Shown: one piece after another, positions 52,212 to 63,974 of the stretch
Layout: each line of letters starts with the position of its first letter
Numbering within the stretch: position 1 is the stretch's first letter
Assembly: GCF_964340395.1 (NCBI RefSeq)
Contig: NC_135559.1
Coordinates: 14,018,259 to 14,082,258 of the forward strand
Length of the DNA stretch: 64,000 nt
Reading direction: 5' to 3'
DNA from: Glandiceps talaboti
Taxonomy: Eukaryota > Hemichordata > Enteropneusta > Spengelidae
Program-made: the position numbers and the translations under genes
The notes under the pieces: model-generated
Seen by the model: the letters and a program-made list of their open reading frames with translations, nothing else
Database searches by the model: none
What the model was told of the DNA's origin: nothing

Positions 52212-52321
52212 TTTCCAAGTAGATAAATCAACAAAGTCACAATGAGACAAAGGATAGATAAACTGATGCCGATGTACGTCATGTATTCTAAGGCGTCCTC
52301 GTGAACACCAAGGTCTATCAT
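52212..52321 (-). CDS. Gene B: TM1
   Basis: 110 nt; acceptor TTTATCTAG, donor GTAAGT; phase 0 to 2. [20 protein letters not shown] then YLLGK. Confidence 0.93.
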
Positions 52322-52976
52322 CTAGATAAAACAAAAACAAACAACAGATTTATGCCCTACACATAAATGAAATGTCAGTGCATCCTTAGCATTATGATAC
52401 GAGCCTTAATGATATTAGTATTATTCTCCATTTATAATTAATCTTTATCATTAAATTTGCATACTGCAAAATCACTCATTAATATATATAACATACATAA
52501 ATTCGAAGTGTCCTCCGATTGTGTGAAATGTGTTAGAATTACTAGTATTGTTCTATCAGAGGTGAATGAGTAAGAAAAGCTTAAATCTATGACTTTGGAA
52601 GTTGGATTCGAATTAAAAACCATAACGGTATAGTTTAGTTTATATGCAACTCATACAAAATCAAAGGGTATATTGTTCATTACCCTTGAAATATCATTAT
52701 GGGTACATAGATGCTTCAATAAAGTCTCTAATACTAAGATACGTGAAACAATGAACATATCAGAATACCCACTGTTTCATTATCTTAGTGCTAAATACTT
52801 CTGTAGAAGCAATTATGTGAGCTCAATTTAAATTCTAAACTCTAAACCAAACTGTATTTACTAATCAACATCAATAAAAAAAACAATGACATTTTGAATA
52901 CATTAATGTGATAATGAAGTCTTTATGACGATTATTTGTTACTTTCAAACCATATACCAAACGTAATGACCATTAC

Positions 52977-53088
52977 CTCGGTATACTGCATCAAGACAGC
53001 AAAGTTTGTCAGATGATTGCAGCGGCACACTGTGTGAGTTTCGTTGGTAGCCTTTTCATCTAATTCACAGCCTTCAGATGACCAAATA
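52977..53088 (-). CDS. Gene B: GPS cleavage site and tethered agonist
   Basis: 112 nt; acceptor GACATACAG, donor GTAATG; phase 2 to 0. [29 protein letters not shown]. Cleavage falls between Leu (53012-53010) and Thr (53009-53007). The agonist reads TNFAVLM. Confidence 0.95.
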
Positions 53089-53561
53089 CTGTATGTCATT
53101 GAATAAAGGCCTTACAGTAAATGCAGTGGAGACAAAAGCAACTGCTAATAGTACATGAAAAATTGATCATATAACATAAATATTTAGTAACACATATGCC
53201 TATCCCATGATACACTATACGATATAATGAACAAGATAATTGATCAATATTTTAGCATCACATTAAGATGCTTCTAATACAATAAAAGTACGCAATATGG
53301 GAGCCATCTATAGATACCTCTAATGAGAAATACGAAAAGGTAGTTTCGAAACAGGAGTAATCACTTCATGGGAACGAATTCGAAAGGAATTCAAGGCTGT
53401 ATGGCGATAGCTGTCACCATGATCATTTTGTCAAACAAAACCACGTATATAACGTGTTTTACCGTAGACATAGATATACAAGTTATATTGAAATTACAAA
53501 GAACATTTAATAGTGGAATCCTATCCCCAACCCAAACCCTATCCCAACCATCCCCCCTCCC

Positions 53562-53712
<151 letters not shown>

Positions 53713-53826
53713 GATATGAACAATATTGTGAACGCTTTCGCATACTTTCATCGACAAGTTAAATAGTGCAACGTTTCAAGTCATGTGTACTTAAAACTTA
53801 AAACGATCTGTATTTGATATCCTTAC

Positions 53827-53873
53827 CCTATGACTGGCTTCCAAAACGAGCATCGCTGCTCATGCGTTGTGTC
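53827..53873 (-). CDS. Gene B: start of GPS motif
   Basis: 47 nt, DTTHEQRCSFWKPVI; acceptor CTTCCCACAG, donor GTAAGG; phase 0 to 2. Confidence 0.9.
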
Positions 53874-54364
53874 CTGTGGGAAGAAAACGGGATATTGATG
53901 GTAAGACATATACTCATATACCGGAACGTGTGAAGAATTTCTATTAAGAACAAAGAATAGACGAATTTGTAATAATTTAGACTCTTTAAAGTGCTTTTAT
54001 TGATTAAGGGAAATTTGAAATTTGTATTCGTATACATTCTTAATTTTATTGTGTAATGATTTATAAAAGGATAATATATATTAATTTCAATTCCGTATAA
54101 AGGTCACAGGTTGGAGGGAGGTTGTTATCTTTTCCAACATATCAATTGGCACTTGTAGTATTCTACTCAATTTGCTATCGGCAGAACTAAAACCCAGTCA
54201 CAATCATTATTGCTATTGACAGTTTAATCGCGGTTTTATGTAAGCATGTTCTGCAAACAACTCACAACGGGTAAAAGCCGTATATAAAATCAGCTTGTGC
54301 CAAATTAGGAACGCTCAACAATGATGTACTGATGAACTAATACCTTTATGTAATGGATAGTTAC

Positions 54365-54543
54365 CTCAATTAGTTTGAAGAAGAAACTGATGAAGCCGTC
54401 AGTAAAGTCCACCTCCTGTCCATCCTTGAGTACGAATGACACCGAGTAAATATGGCTGTTGAAGGTTTCTCTATACTTTTCTTTCAAATCTAACGTTGAC
54501 GCTGCCTCGTGTAAATTTTTGTAAACGATGACTGCTATATTAC
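54365..54543 (-). CDS. Gene B: GAIN domain, beta-rich part
   Basis: 179 nt; acceptor ACTTTGCAG, donor GTAACT; phase 1 to 0. GNIAVIVYKNLHEAAS, FNSHIYSVSFVLKDGQEVDF, FFFKLIE. Two residues shorter than gene A, in the loop before FNSHIY. Confidence 0.92.
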
Positions 54544-55578
54544 CTGCAAAGTCAATTAAAACCAACATAACGTTTATATACACTGTACTAATTACATTAT
54601 TATACTCTTGAAAATGGTGTTAACTGTATCACCAAGAGATGAGGTTTTCTGAGAAATTGGAGAAACGTGTGAACGGTTGTCCTGTTTACTTTAAATTGGG
54701 AAACATGAATGTTGGTTTTGAAAGTTGTGTCAAGAAATACAAGAGCAGAGGTGAATGTCGATGTATCCGGAAAGTAAACTATTATTCCATTGACAGTGCT
54801 GTAACAGCGTAGATAGCGGGTAACATTGGTCACTGCACGTATCAAACGTCAGACCACTATAGCACTCTTAGGACTATCTGAGATCAAACCAAGTAACGAA
54901 TGGACTGAGACTCCACAAGTAACCGTCGAAGGTTTCAAATTTAAAATCGTTCCGACTTGGTTTGGGAGATCTTGGTAAAATAGAAAACCCTTGTTCTTAA
55001 TAGATTTATTTGAAAAACTGACGTCTCGGGAATAAAACGTCTTCAACATGAGATTATCACAGTTACTTCAGACTTTAAATTCATTTAAAAGTACGTGAAT
55101 ACTAGCTCATATAGAAGAAGCATTATTCGGCAAAATCATTCTATTTTACTACGTTTCTAGTGTATACGGGTTTTAGGAGCATTTGTATATTATAATCGTA
55201 CAAGCTGACGATGACAAGTTGAGGAAATGATGATGAAGACATGTAATAAGTTGAAGTAGGCAGGTCGTACTATGCCGTCCAGAAGGTCTATTATCGTAAT
55301 TACTCTTGCTTAGCATCAAATTGACATTTATGTTAAAAGAGAAATATATTGTAGTCATCTTGCACAAAAATGTAGTTATAACTTACATCACCAAATACGA
55401 CTAGATACGTTCGACTACATTTTCCAACCTTACAAAGTGAAATTTAATAATGCACATATGTCCGCAACTCACATTTTTGTATAACAGGGATATATGACAA
55501 ATTTAAGCGTGAAGTTTGATGGAACGTACGTGTGAAATTGGTCTTTCAAATGACAATTTAATAAAAACAATGCCATAC

Positions 55579-55695
55579 CAAGATTCTCTTGAAATATAGA
55601 GTAAGACACAGCCAGGGCGCTCTTGTAACCTTCTCCAGTGATTTCCTGGTAGTAATCATTCACATCAGGTTTGATATTGTTTGCGGTATGCAAAT
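55579..55695 (-). CDS. Gene B: GAIN domain
   Basis: 117 nt; acceptor CTTTACAG, donor GTATGG; phase 1-1. IKPDVNDYYQEITGEGYKSA and SIFQENLG. Confidence 0.88.
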
Positions 55696-56457
55696 CTGTA
55701 AAGTTTTGAAACATTAATTGCAGGTCTGAAGTCAGATATGACTGAATGGAGACTAATTTCAATTACATTCATAAATATAGGAACTGTAAGCAAGTTGTCT
55801 AATCTGGCTTGTTTTCCAACAAAGACTTTTAACATCCGCCTATAGAGATTATCTGAGTATGCAATAGTGACTTCACATACTGTATGAAATAACAATTTAG
55901 TTAGAAAACAACCACGCGGAAAATGTATTTCTGTTTCCATAGAAACACCATAGTGGCAAACAATTTAACTCGTTCGAATAGTGATGATTAACACTCTTGT
56001 ATATGGCTGACATGACTACGTTAAACTGACAGGCTGTCAGTCACAGATTCTCCGGGACGCTAGGACCTACGTGAACTTTCCTGGATTTCGTCAGCCTGTA
56101 CTGTAACATGTAATTTATTTGAGTTGATTCAGCCTTAATTGGTGATTTCACTCGCTTCTGTATGGACATAATTGATAAAGACTGGCGTATTGAAGTATTT
56201 ACCCTTGAGTTGGTTACGTTGATTGTGAGTCATCCACACCGGATTACAGAGGAACAATACGTTTTGAATTCTTCCGTCAAAGTACACATGCGAGAAATTG
56301 GCTTGTGAATCGAAACTGACTTGACAGATGTGTGAAGTTTTAACTGATGTACAGAATATTACAAAAAGACCCGAGGCACGTTTAACCCAATTGATACAGC
56401 GATTCCTCGATAGAAATCGTGTATAGTTGTCTAATTTATATTCATTGACGTGATTAC

Positions 56458-56566
56458 CTAGGTTATTCTTGGATATTACAGCATCAGTAGCCGCTCCAGT
56501 TGAAGCAATCAGAGCAGCAAAACTGTCCATGCATTGTAGAAAGTTGGCGAACGTGTGCGGAGAAGC
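56458..56566 (-). CDS. Gene B: GAIN domain
   Basis: 109 nt; acceptor GTTTTCAG, donor GTAATC; phase 0 to 1. ASPHTFANFLQCMDSFAAL, then ISKNNLG. Confidence 0.87.
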
Positions 56567-57394
56567 CTGAAAACAAAACGGAAATCTATGATCAATTGAT
56601 CAAAATTCTGTCTGGCAACTGCAATAGTTTTTTAGTTTTGAAAACTCAATCAATGCGTCTGGATGGATAACGTGACTCGTAGAAAGCTTTAGATGACATT
56701 TTACTGATGAATGTGTTACTAGTAAGAATGGCTGCATGGTTTTCACCCAATGTGAATTTTCGAATAATATGCGTTGCTTTTTCTTAGTGAAGTTAGCTTA
56801 GTCGTAATTTCCGATTAGTCTTCTATTGTCCTACTTCTATGGGATTGTTTGGTTGTTTAGGCTGCGGTTAGAATTTACGGTGGTGGGGAGGGGGTGCTGG
56901 GGAGAATATATCTGTTAATGTTCTTGGTTAAACGACCACTTGTGAGGATTAATTTAGTTCAAATCGTGAGCAAAATATTTCGTGGCCCCCTTTCTGACAA
57001 TCAGAATGTTCACCCCCCCCCTTCGCACACCCCCCCCCCCCATTTTCTCCACAGGTCCCCTGCCATAAATTCTGACCGAAGCTTTACATTGGCCAGTGAA
57101 AATGGACACATACGACAGAAATTGCCTGTCATTGACTCGAACTTTGTTTTGCTGAGCTTGATCGTTCTTAAAGTTCTTAACATTTCTGCATACTTTGTCA
57201 TAGGAAAGCCCGTTTGAAATGATAAAATAAATCTTGTAGTTCTATCATATATGTGGGATTCTGTCGATCATTTCCCCAGTCCGCGAGAGATTATCCTTAA
57301 TCCTTATCTAATCCTAAAGCATAATACCTGTAATATCAGTGATAATCATTTATATTAGAGTAATTTGTAACTTTGTCTTCGAAGCTATACTCAC

Positions 57395-57457
57395 GTCATT
57401 AATTAACCCTTCCTTGTTTTCCTCGTTCAGAATCAAGTCACTGATGTCGAGTATCTC
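57395..57457 (-). CDS. Gene B: GAIN domain micro-exon
   Basis: 63 nt, EILDISDLILNEENKEGL...; acceptor TCTGTTAG, donor GTGAGT; phase 0-0. Confidence 0.87.
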
Positions 57458-58585
57458 CTAACAGAAATAATTATAGTAAGAAAGTGTTTGGTGAGAATTT
57501 AAGTTAATATTCTCTGCAACACGTAAGACTGGATGATACGCTTCTATTTTATGAGTATCCAGCAAGCCTTTGGGTGTCCAGATTCGTGTTATATAGGTTA
57601 TATGAAATCTTTGTATATATGTCAAAGGTCAGATGATAGTTAATGTGACGTAACCTTGGTGATATGATATCCACATAATCGTACATCAACAAGGCCTCAT
57701 TGTGATGACGGTAAAGCATATCGCTTTTTGAGAGCAGAATATTACAACTGAAGGTAGTACACCTGACACAGAGAGTCATCAGGCTCGACAAAAAATCCTC
57801 CTGTTAAATATTGCTACATTTCATTATCTGGTTCTAAAATTACAATAAATTATTTACATTGTAACAATCTTGTAAGATAATTGTATATTATGACATTCAC
57901 AAATAATAAAGTGTAACAAATGTTGCTCCAGGAAATGAACTATACCAATGTTAATAAACATGTTGTCGAGATAGCGCCACACAGCATTCGCTTTCAGAGT
58001 TACTGGCGTCAATTGTACTAGCGAGAATGCATTTCCTATCACCTCGTACCACAACAAAAAAAGTTTGTCTCAGTCTATTTGAACTCGTCCTCTAACCAAG
58101 TCGTTCATACAAATATGTCTTTGTACAACCAAGCCCTAAGGTAACTTAAAGTTGTCAATAGTACAATGGGATTTCTGAGCTGTAATTAATATAGGTTTAT
58201 ACAGGTTTGTCTGTAAATTAATACAGTTTTGTGAGGTTTTCGACAGTATGTAGCTAGAACCAATTACAGCGTACTTTGCCCATGGAATCCCGTCCAGCAG
58301 ATTTGCATAATGTAACCTTAATTAGGAAGCGATATATATCATATTTTCAGATATGAAAATTTTATGTAAATACAAAAATAAATAATTTATTGTTTTCATT
58401 TATTTGAACTTTAACATTTATAGTAAATATATTCTTTTGCTATGTTTTGACAATCATATATATATAGTTTGGTCATTCAGGCGACCTTTGACCTAGCAAG
58501 AACTTGATCTTGGGCGACAAGTTATACCTTGAACTTGACAGAAATAAGAGCAGATATAAAATTCTTTCTATATTAAAATTCTCAC

Positions 58586-58783
58586 CTCAAACATTTCTTG
58601 TGACTGTGCACTGACTTCAGTGAGTGCATCGGTGATATTCAATAAGATGTCGATTGATTTAGAAGTGAGAGCTTCTGACGTCATGATCAGTGATGTCACT
58701 TCCGCCAAAATAGCTAACACGGTGTCATCAGTGACAGGTTGAGTAACACTTATCAATGATGTGTAGATCTTTTCAAGTGTCAC
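58586..58783 (-). CDS. Gene B: GAIN domain, helical subdomain
   Basis: 198 nt; acceptor ATCTGCAG, donor GTGAGA; phase 0-0. TDDTVLAILAEVTSLIMTSE, IDILLNITDALTEVS. Confidence 0.88.
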
Positions 58784-58828
58784 CTGCAGATCAATAAAAT
58801 AACTACGTATCTATCAACTGATCCTAAA

Positions 58829-59085
58829 ATGTCCATATGGATGACAAATGAGTATTTATTTTGAATTTTCAATTCAACTCTACTATATCTTTGTGTACAC
58901 GTGGAAAAACAATGTGAAGCAACCCATACTAAAGCCTTGTTTGTAACTCAATCAATTGCAAAACATTTTTTAAAAATGTGTGTAAAATATTTGTTGTTGT
59001 AAGTACAATAACGAACTTTTTACACAAATTTTAGTCTTTTGTAATTTATTCAGTTACAGATATGGACTTTGTTCGATGTTCGGGC
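58829..59085. mobile_element. Palindromic MITE-like element, copy 2 (partial)
   Basis: Shares CCATATGGATGA, CTTGTTTGTAACTCAAT, TTGCAAAA and TTGTTGTTGTA-like blocks, in order, with the element at 23615-23985. The inner arms still pair, but the right outer arm looks lost. Confidence 0.6.
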
Positions 59086-59175
59086 AGAGACAAAAGACAC
59101 TTAATGAAGCAAATGCATGTGAATGCGTATGTTAATAGCAGTTGACACCGGCAACAAATGACCGAATGAATTTCT

Positions 59176-59214
59176 GTATGTATGTATGTATGTATGTATG
59201 TATGTATGTATGTA

Positions 59215-59253
<39 letters not shown>

Positions 59254-59254
59254 G

Positions 59255-59290
<36 letters not shown>

Positions 59291-59320
59291 TACGTGTGTG
59301 TGTGCTTGCGTGCGTGTGAT
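59176..59320. repeat. (GTAT)n(GT)n(GTGC)n compound microsatellite
   Basis: Three repeat types in succession in the intron before the GAIN exons of gene B. Confidence 0.95.
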
Positions 59321-59518
59321 GTATCGATTTATGATAATTGTGCAAGGTCTTAGCCATCGCCAGTTCCATTGAATCTGGCTTATTTGCATGGCACCAAAGT
59401 TTACTTATATCAGGGTAAAGGTCTCGTAAATCATGAAATTTTCGGCTGAGATCTAGAAACAAAATTTTGTTTTCGCATTCATAGTCCATTGTTATTCGTA
59501 GTGTGGCACACTGAAGCG

Positions 59519-59520
<2 letters not shown>

Positions 59521-59614
<94 letters not shown>
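59521..59614. repeat. (TA)n microsatellite
   Basis: Left-hand TA array flanking the hammerhead-like fold at 59653. Confidence 0.97.
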
Positions 59615-59617
<3 letters not shown>

Positions 59618-59652
59618 CATATATTAAATAAGCTCAGTATATGTAATATGTC

Positions 59653-59710
59653 TATACAGGTCGTGTGATGATTGCAACAGCGTGAAACACTGTGTAACGG
59701 CTCCTGTGTA
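59653..59710 (+). ncRNA. Hammerhead-ribozyme-like fold, copy 2 (core changed)
   Basis: Stem I: TATACAGG and TCGT (59653-59664) pair with ACGG and CCTGTGTA (59697-59710), with wobbles and a 2-nt bulge. Core GTGATGA (59665-59671), where the family has CUGAUGA. Stem II TGC/GCG with loop AACA. GAAA at 59684-59687. Very short stem III (A-U, C-G, A-U, loop CTG), then the GTA cleavage triplet ending at 59696. This is the open-helix-I form with minimal stem III reported for Penelope-like retroelements. The C-to-G change at the first core base suggests low or no activity. It lies in an intron of gene B, antisense to it. Confidence 0.62.
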
Positions 59711-59727
59711 TCTTACTTGATACTGTG

Positions 59728-59813
<86 letters not shown>
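59728..59813. repeat. (TA)n microsatellite
   Basis: Right-hand TA array flanking the hammerhead-like fold. Confidence 0.97.
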
Positions 59814-59818
<5 letters not shown>

Positions 59819-59978
59819 ATAAAAATAAAATGACAAGCTGGAGACGTCAGCCTTTCTTCCAAAGCAACGTTTCGGTGGTGATGTGGGTAGCACACCTACG
59901 AACATCGGGCTGGTTAATACAACTAAGCATACATGTATACCTTATTTTTCACTTCACAAAACAAATATGTTAGTATAC

Positions 59979-60088
59979 CTCCAGAGTTGGTTCGTCTGTG
60001 TTGGTAACTCCGGCTGGTTTTACACTGCCCACTGCCTCTGTTGTTATCTGCTGCGTCGTAGGCATAGTGGTAGTAGTTGGAATCGGTG
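59979..60088 (-). CDS. Gene B: Thr-rich linker
   Basis: 110 nt; acceptor CCTGCAG, donor GTATAC; phase 1 to 0. PIPTTTTMPTTQQITTE looks like an O-glycosylated stalk between lectin and GAIN domains. Gene A's 86-nt linker is different in sequence. Confidence 0.83.
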
Positions 60089-60774
60089 CTGCAGGGAAAC
60101 AAAACAAATCTCAACATTTAACGAAATTGAAGTCGTCTATGCCACGTAAAAACAAAAGTAAAAGCCCAAGTTGTAAGTATATTCACATCTTTGACATTAT
60201 AGTAGTCAGAACACTGTGTGTATTATACCGTTGATTCATAGTACTGCAACAATCTCTCGAATTTACTCAACAGCGATAAAGTTAAAATACCACCCCTCCC
60301 CCTGCCCACCACCACCACCAGCACCACCACGTTATATGTTCCGAACTTTTCCATTCCATCAATATTAGGAATATTTACAATTTCGTTGCCGATCTGGAAC
60401 TTTTCTATACCTGGATAATACATGCGTCGTACGTGTTACAGAATTCTGTCACAATGTTAGGATAATGAAGTATAGAAGTTTGAATATTTTTAATTCCCTC
60501 CAAGAATATTTACTTTCATTCAATTTTAACTCCAGTATGATAAAGTTTTGCGTCACGAAACAGTCCTAAAGTATACATATATGTTTTTTTTAATTAACTA
60601 GTAGGCGTAAGGTAAGGAGCATATAACAAAAACAGCATCGTGTTTTTTTCTAAATTATCTCTGTCGTGTGTAATGACAGACATAGTAATAACATTTCTAA
60701 TAACACCGTTGACTCGTTGAAACACATGGCGATCTCATATAATAAAAGTGTATTCTATACAATATATGATTTAC

Positions 60775-60965
60775 CTTTGACTTCACAAAGCCCATCAAGA
60801 GGGAAATGACACGTCAGTGAATCCCACATTCCATTTTTGGCTCCATTTATTGAAACACATGCTTCGTTTACAGTTCCATCAACCCAGTTTGTGTAGGTAA
60901 GTGGAAGTCCATTGATATCAACCCAAGCAGACTGATAACGTGCTCCTATCCAGATATAGCTAAAA
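60775..60965 (-). CDS. Gene B: C-terminal half of third CTLD
   Basis: 191 nt; acceptor CTACACAG, donor GTAAAT; phase 2 to 1. [46 protein letters not shown]. The EPN position reads TVN and WND reads WDS, so calcium binding is doubtful. Confidence 0.92.
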
Positions 60966-61010
60966 CTGTGTAGAAATATAATGCAAATATTTTGGTTATT
61001 TGTTTATAGA

Positions 61011-61047
61011 TAGACACAAGTAGACAAACAGGCATACAGACAGACAT

Positions 61048-61092
<45 letters not shown>

Positions 61093-61094
61093 TG

Positions 61095-61178
<84 letters not shown>

Positions 61179-61240
61179 GGAGGGGAAGGATGGACGGACA
61201 GATAAATGGCTTGCTGGCTGGATGGATGGATGGATTGGCT
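61011..61240. repeat. (CAGA)n and (GGAT)n microsatellite
   Basis: Long CAGA array then GGAT/GGCT copies, inside the 514-nt intron between the two halves of gene B's third CTLD. Confidence 0.95.
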
Positions 61241-61465
61241 GGATGGATACATACATACATACATACATACATACATACATACATACATACATACATGCAT
61301 GCATGCATGCATGCATGCATGCATAAATAATCGAGTGAGACAGTCCGAATACACACATACACACACACACACACACATACATATATACATACATACACAC
61401 ACACGCACGCACGCACGGACGCACGCGCGCGCGCGCACACACACACACACACACATATATATAAA
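61241..61465. repeat. (ATAC)n(ATGC)n and (CA)/(GCGC)n microsatellites
   Basis: ATAC, then GCAT copies to about 61325, a short unique stretch, then CA, CATA, GCAC and GCGC repeats. Confidence 0.93.
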
Positions 61466-61479
61466 ATATATATATTCAC

Positions 61480-61678
61480 CTAGGATTTTTCTCCAACACC
61501 TTTGTATACAAAAAATTTGCTTCGTGTACGTTTTCAATCACTACCATCGTAGCATTTAAATTTTGATTACATGCTGTGGTTGTATCATCCCAGCTTGCCG
61601 CTGGTGCTGTCAACCAGTAGCATTTGTTCGTCTCTGAGCTGTAGAAAGCCTCCGTAGGTGATCCAGCAACAGGACACT
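61480..61678 (-). CDS. Gene B: N-terminal half of third CTLD
   Basis: 199 nt; acceptor CAATTTCAG, donor GTGAAT; phase 1 to 2. ECPVAGSPTEAFYSSE, KCYWLTAPAASWDD, TACNQ, ATMVVIENVHEANFL. Confidence 0.92.
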
Positions 61679-62155
61679 CTGAAATTGAGAATGCAATACA
61701 TGTACTCACGGCAAAACTGAAGAGAAATAGGAAATCTAAATTTGTATCAAAAGTATAAAAAACAACAGGACTTCACTATCTACTTGTCAGAAACAAATGG
61801 CAATGTACTCCTAAAAGGAACAGGCACGCCAAATATGAAAACAATCTGACCACGGGTTTCAGAGGATTAGTCGAAAAATCATTTTGACTCAAATCTACCT
61901 TGCTAAAAATAGAAAATCCTTCCAGATAAATAAACGTATTCCGTTGCACATGCGCAAACCAACTTCCGTAGTGTGGGCACCTAGCCTGGTTGCACCTTGG
62001 GCTTTAACGAATTTGAATAGATTCCTCCCAAGGGACAAGTTGTCACTTGTCTGTAGCCGTCCAAGAGTCGTGTAAAGGGTCGTCTGGTACTAAAACACCA
62101 CAAGTATAGTTGTTGATTAGTGAAAATCTATTGATTTATATCGTACAAAACTTAC

Positions 62156-62398
62156 CCACGTCAACAGTTGCCACGTGCGCTATAACAGAAGTACGTATTG
62201 AACTTGATAAAGTCGTTAGGGAGCCCTCTCTGCACACGTACGGATGTAACGAATCACATGTTGCAGAATCCAAAGCTCCGTCTCCTCGTTCAAGGATGCA
62301 CTTATCGGTTGGCGACGCCACATCAGGGGATATTAATGGTAAATCATCAACATACTTGATTCCTGGCGTGTCAGTGACCCAAGCTGCCCCTATCCATG
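62156..62398 (-). CDS. Gene B: C-terminal half of outer-type CTLD
   Basis: 243 nt; acceptor GCCAATAG, donor GTAAGT; phase 1-1. AWIGAAWVTDTPG, DKCILERGDG, ATCDSLHPYVCREGS. As in gene A it follows a complete inner CTLD and has no first half directly before it. Confidence 0.9.
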
Positions 62399-63044
62399 CT
62401 ATTGGCATGAAAGAAACAGAGGAAGCTGTTCAATATATCGCACTATATATAAGTTTTGTGAATTTTAACGGCTTGTTTCGTTATTTAAGAAATGCTACAG
62501 CATTATTTGCATTGACAATATACGAATAACAATCGACAGTGAAATGAAATGACATATTAGCGGTCGACACAGAAGAAGAATTATCTATAAGGCTGGGTAG
62601 ATTTGAGTAGCAAGGTAATTAGAAACGCCTTCATGCTTTATGTATAGCATACAATCACGTCACATGCCCCATATTTGCTTTAGTTTGTCGCCCATATAGT
62701 CACAAGGGCCGTTTGAAAATACAATAGTTATTTTAGTATATTCTGAGGGCAAAGCACAGCTTTTCGAAATACTTGTCAGCGTTTAGTCAATATGTTTTTA
62801 TAGAAGCTTTAATGTTATGATAGGACAAGGGACAATAAAATGGAACAGTTCTTCTTTGGCATTTATAGCTCACCGACCTCTGGCAAAGAGACAACCCCAA
62901 TATCTTCCCGGGCAAAACAGAAAAAAAAGATGAATCTTCCAACACCACGACTGTAGATACAGTTAGATACCACTCCCCCTCCTCCTGGCCTTAGGTAAAA
63001 ACCCAAACACTTCTCAGCACACAATGATCCATGTCTACTCTTAC

Positions 63045-63289
63045 CCCCAGCTTTGTATTTACACATTATCTTATGTGCTGCGTTATCACAGCGTGTTGCA
63101 TACATCTTCCCGTAAGTTCCAGCAACCGCGTTGACGTCATCATAGATTATAACAGCACAGGTATCCTGTACCTCCCCACTGGGTTGTCCTGAAGCCCAAT
63201 CAACGTAGACTGATAAACCTGTGTCTGAAAGGTACGACCAAGTTCCTGTCTCAAAGTTTTGACCGATCCACAATCCCTCATTCCATTGC
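63045..63289 (-). CDS. Gene B: C-terminal half of inner CTLD
   Basis: 245 nt; acceptor CTTTCCAG, donor GTAAGA; phase 2 to 1. QWNEGLWIGQNFETG, VDWASGQPSGEVQDTCAV, TRCDN, KIMCKYKAGG. QPS replaces EPN/QPD, as in gene A. Confidence 0.93.
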
Positions 63290-63974
63290 CTGGAAAGATA
63301 AATTAAAAAGAAGTCTGACACTCACAAATGTAAAACATTTGATGTATTCTTATACAAAACAGCTAAAAATTCCACTGAAGTGCATTCTACAGGTGATCCT
63401 ATAACTTTGCATTGAAATGTTATAAATGTTCTTATTTGTGAAGAATATTAACTTATTTGATAAATATTGTGTTCGACATTCGGAATAGTACACAAATTAA
63501 TGATGCTCGTTCACATATACGGGCAGATTCTTGACTTAAAGTTTATTTCGATTTATTAAGTATTTAATTGAAAACGTCATCAACTTGATTGATCTTGAAT
63601 AAATTGTAAAAGGTCATCATACAAATCCAATGGTCTTTACTAATTTGAACTGAGTTTGAGTTATAATTTGTACAAGCTCTGTTTTTCCATAACATTCTGT
63701 GGACAGATCTCTCCGTAGCTGTTAAATGACACTATACTAATTTTGAAAAAATGGATTTCATACTTTATTTGACTGTGGTATAGAATAGCCTCTAATCACG
63801 AGAAAAGATAATGACGTATATGTTTGTCGGAATATATCATTCAAATTTGTCACAGAGAAATCCATTCACGATGTAATGCTTTTTAAAATATAAACCCGAC
63901 ATTTTTCACATATTGATTATATAATTCAATAATTTAGACGACAAAACAGTGACAATGAAGTCTTTACAACTCAC

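Noticed and set aside
50884-52218. Pro/Gly-rich frames resembling low-complexity proteins
   Set aside because: They translate the GGACAATTGCCCCC units of the fold-back element and exist in mirrored form on both strands.
59819-59900. AACGTTTCGGTGG sequence next to (TA)n as a possible ribozyme
   Set aside because: No GAUGA core in the right place and no closing stems; perhaps the end of another retroelement.
60946-61559. Long overlapping open frames up to 177 residues, in several frames of both strands
   Set aside because: They are CAGA, ATAC and CA microsatellites read in frames that happen to lack stops; similar frames at 10812, 41058, 43930 and 59046 are rejected for the same reason.
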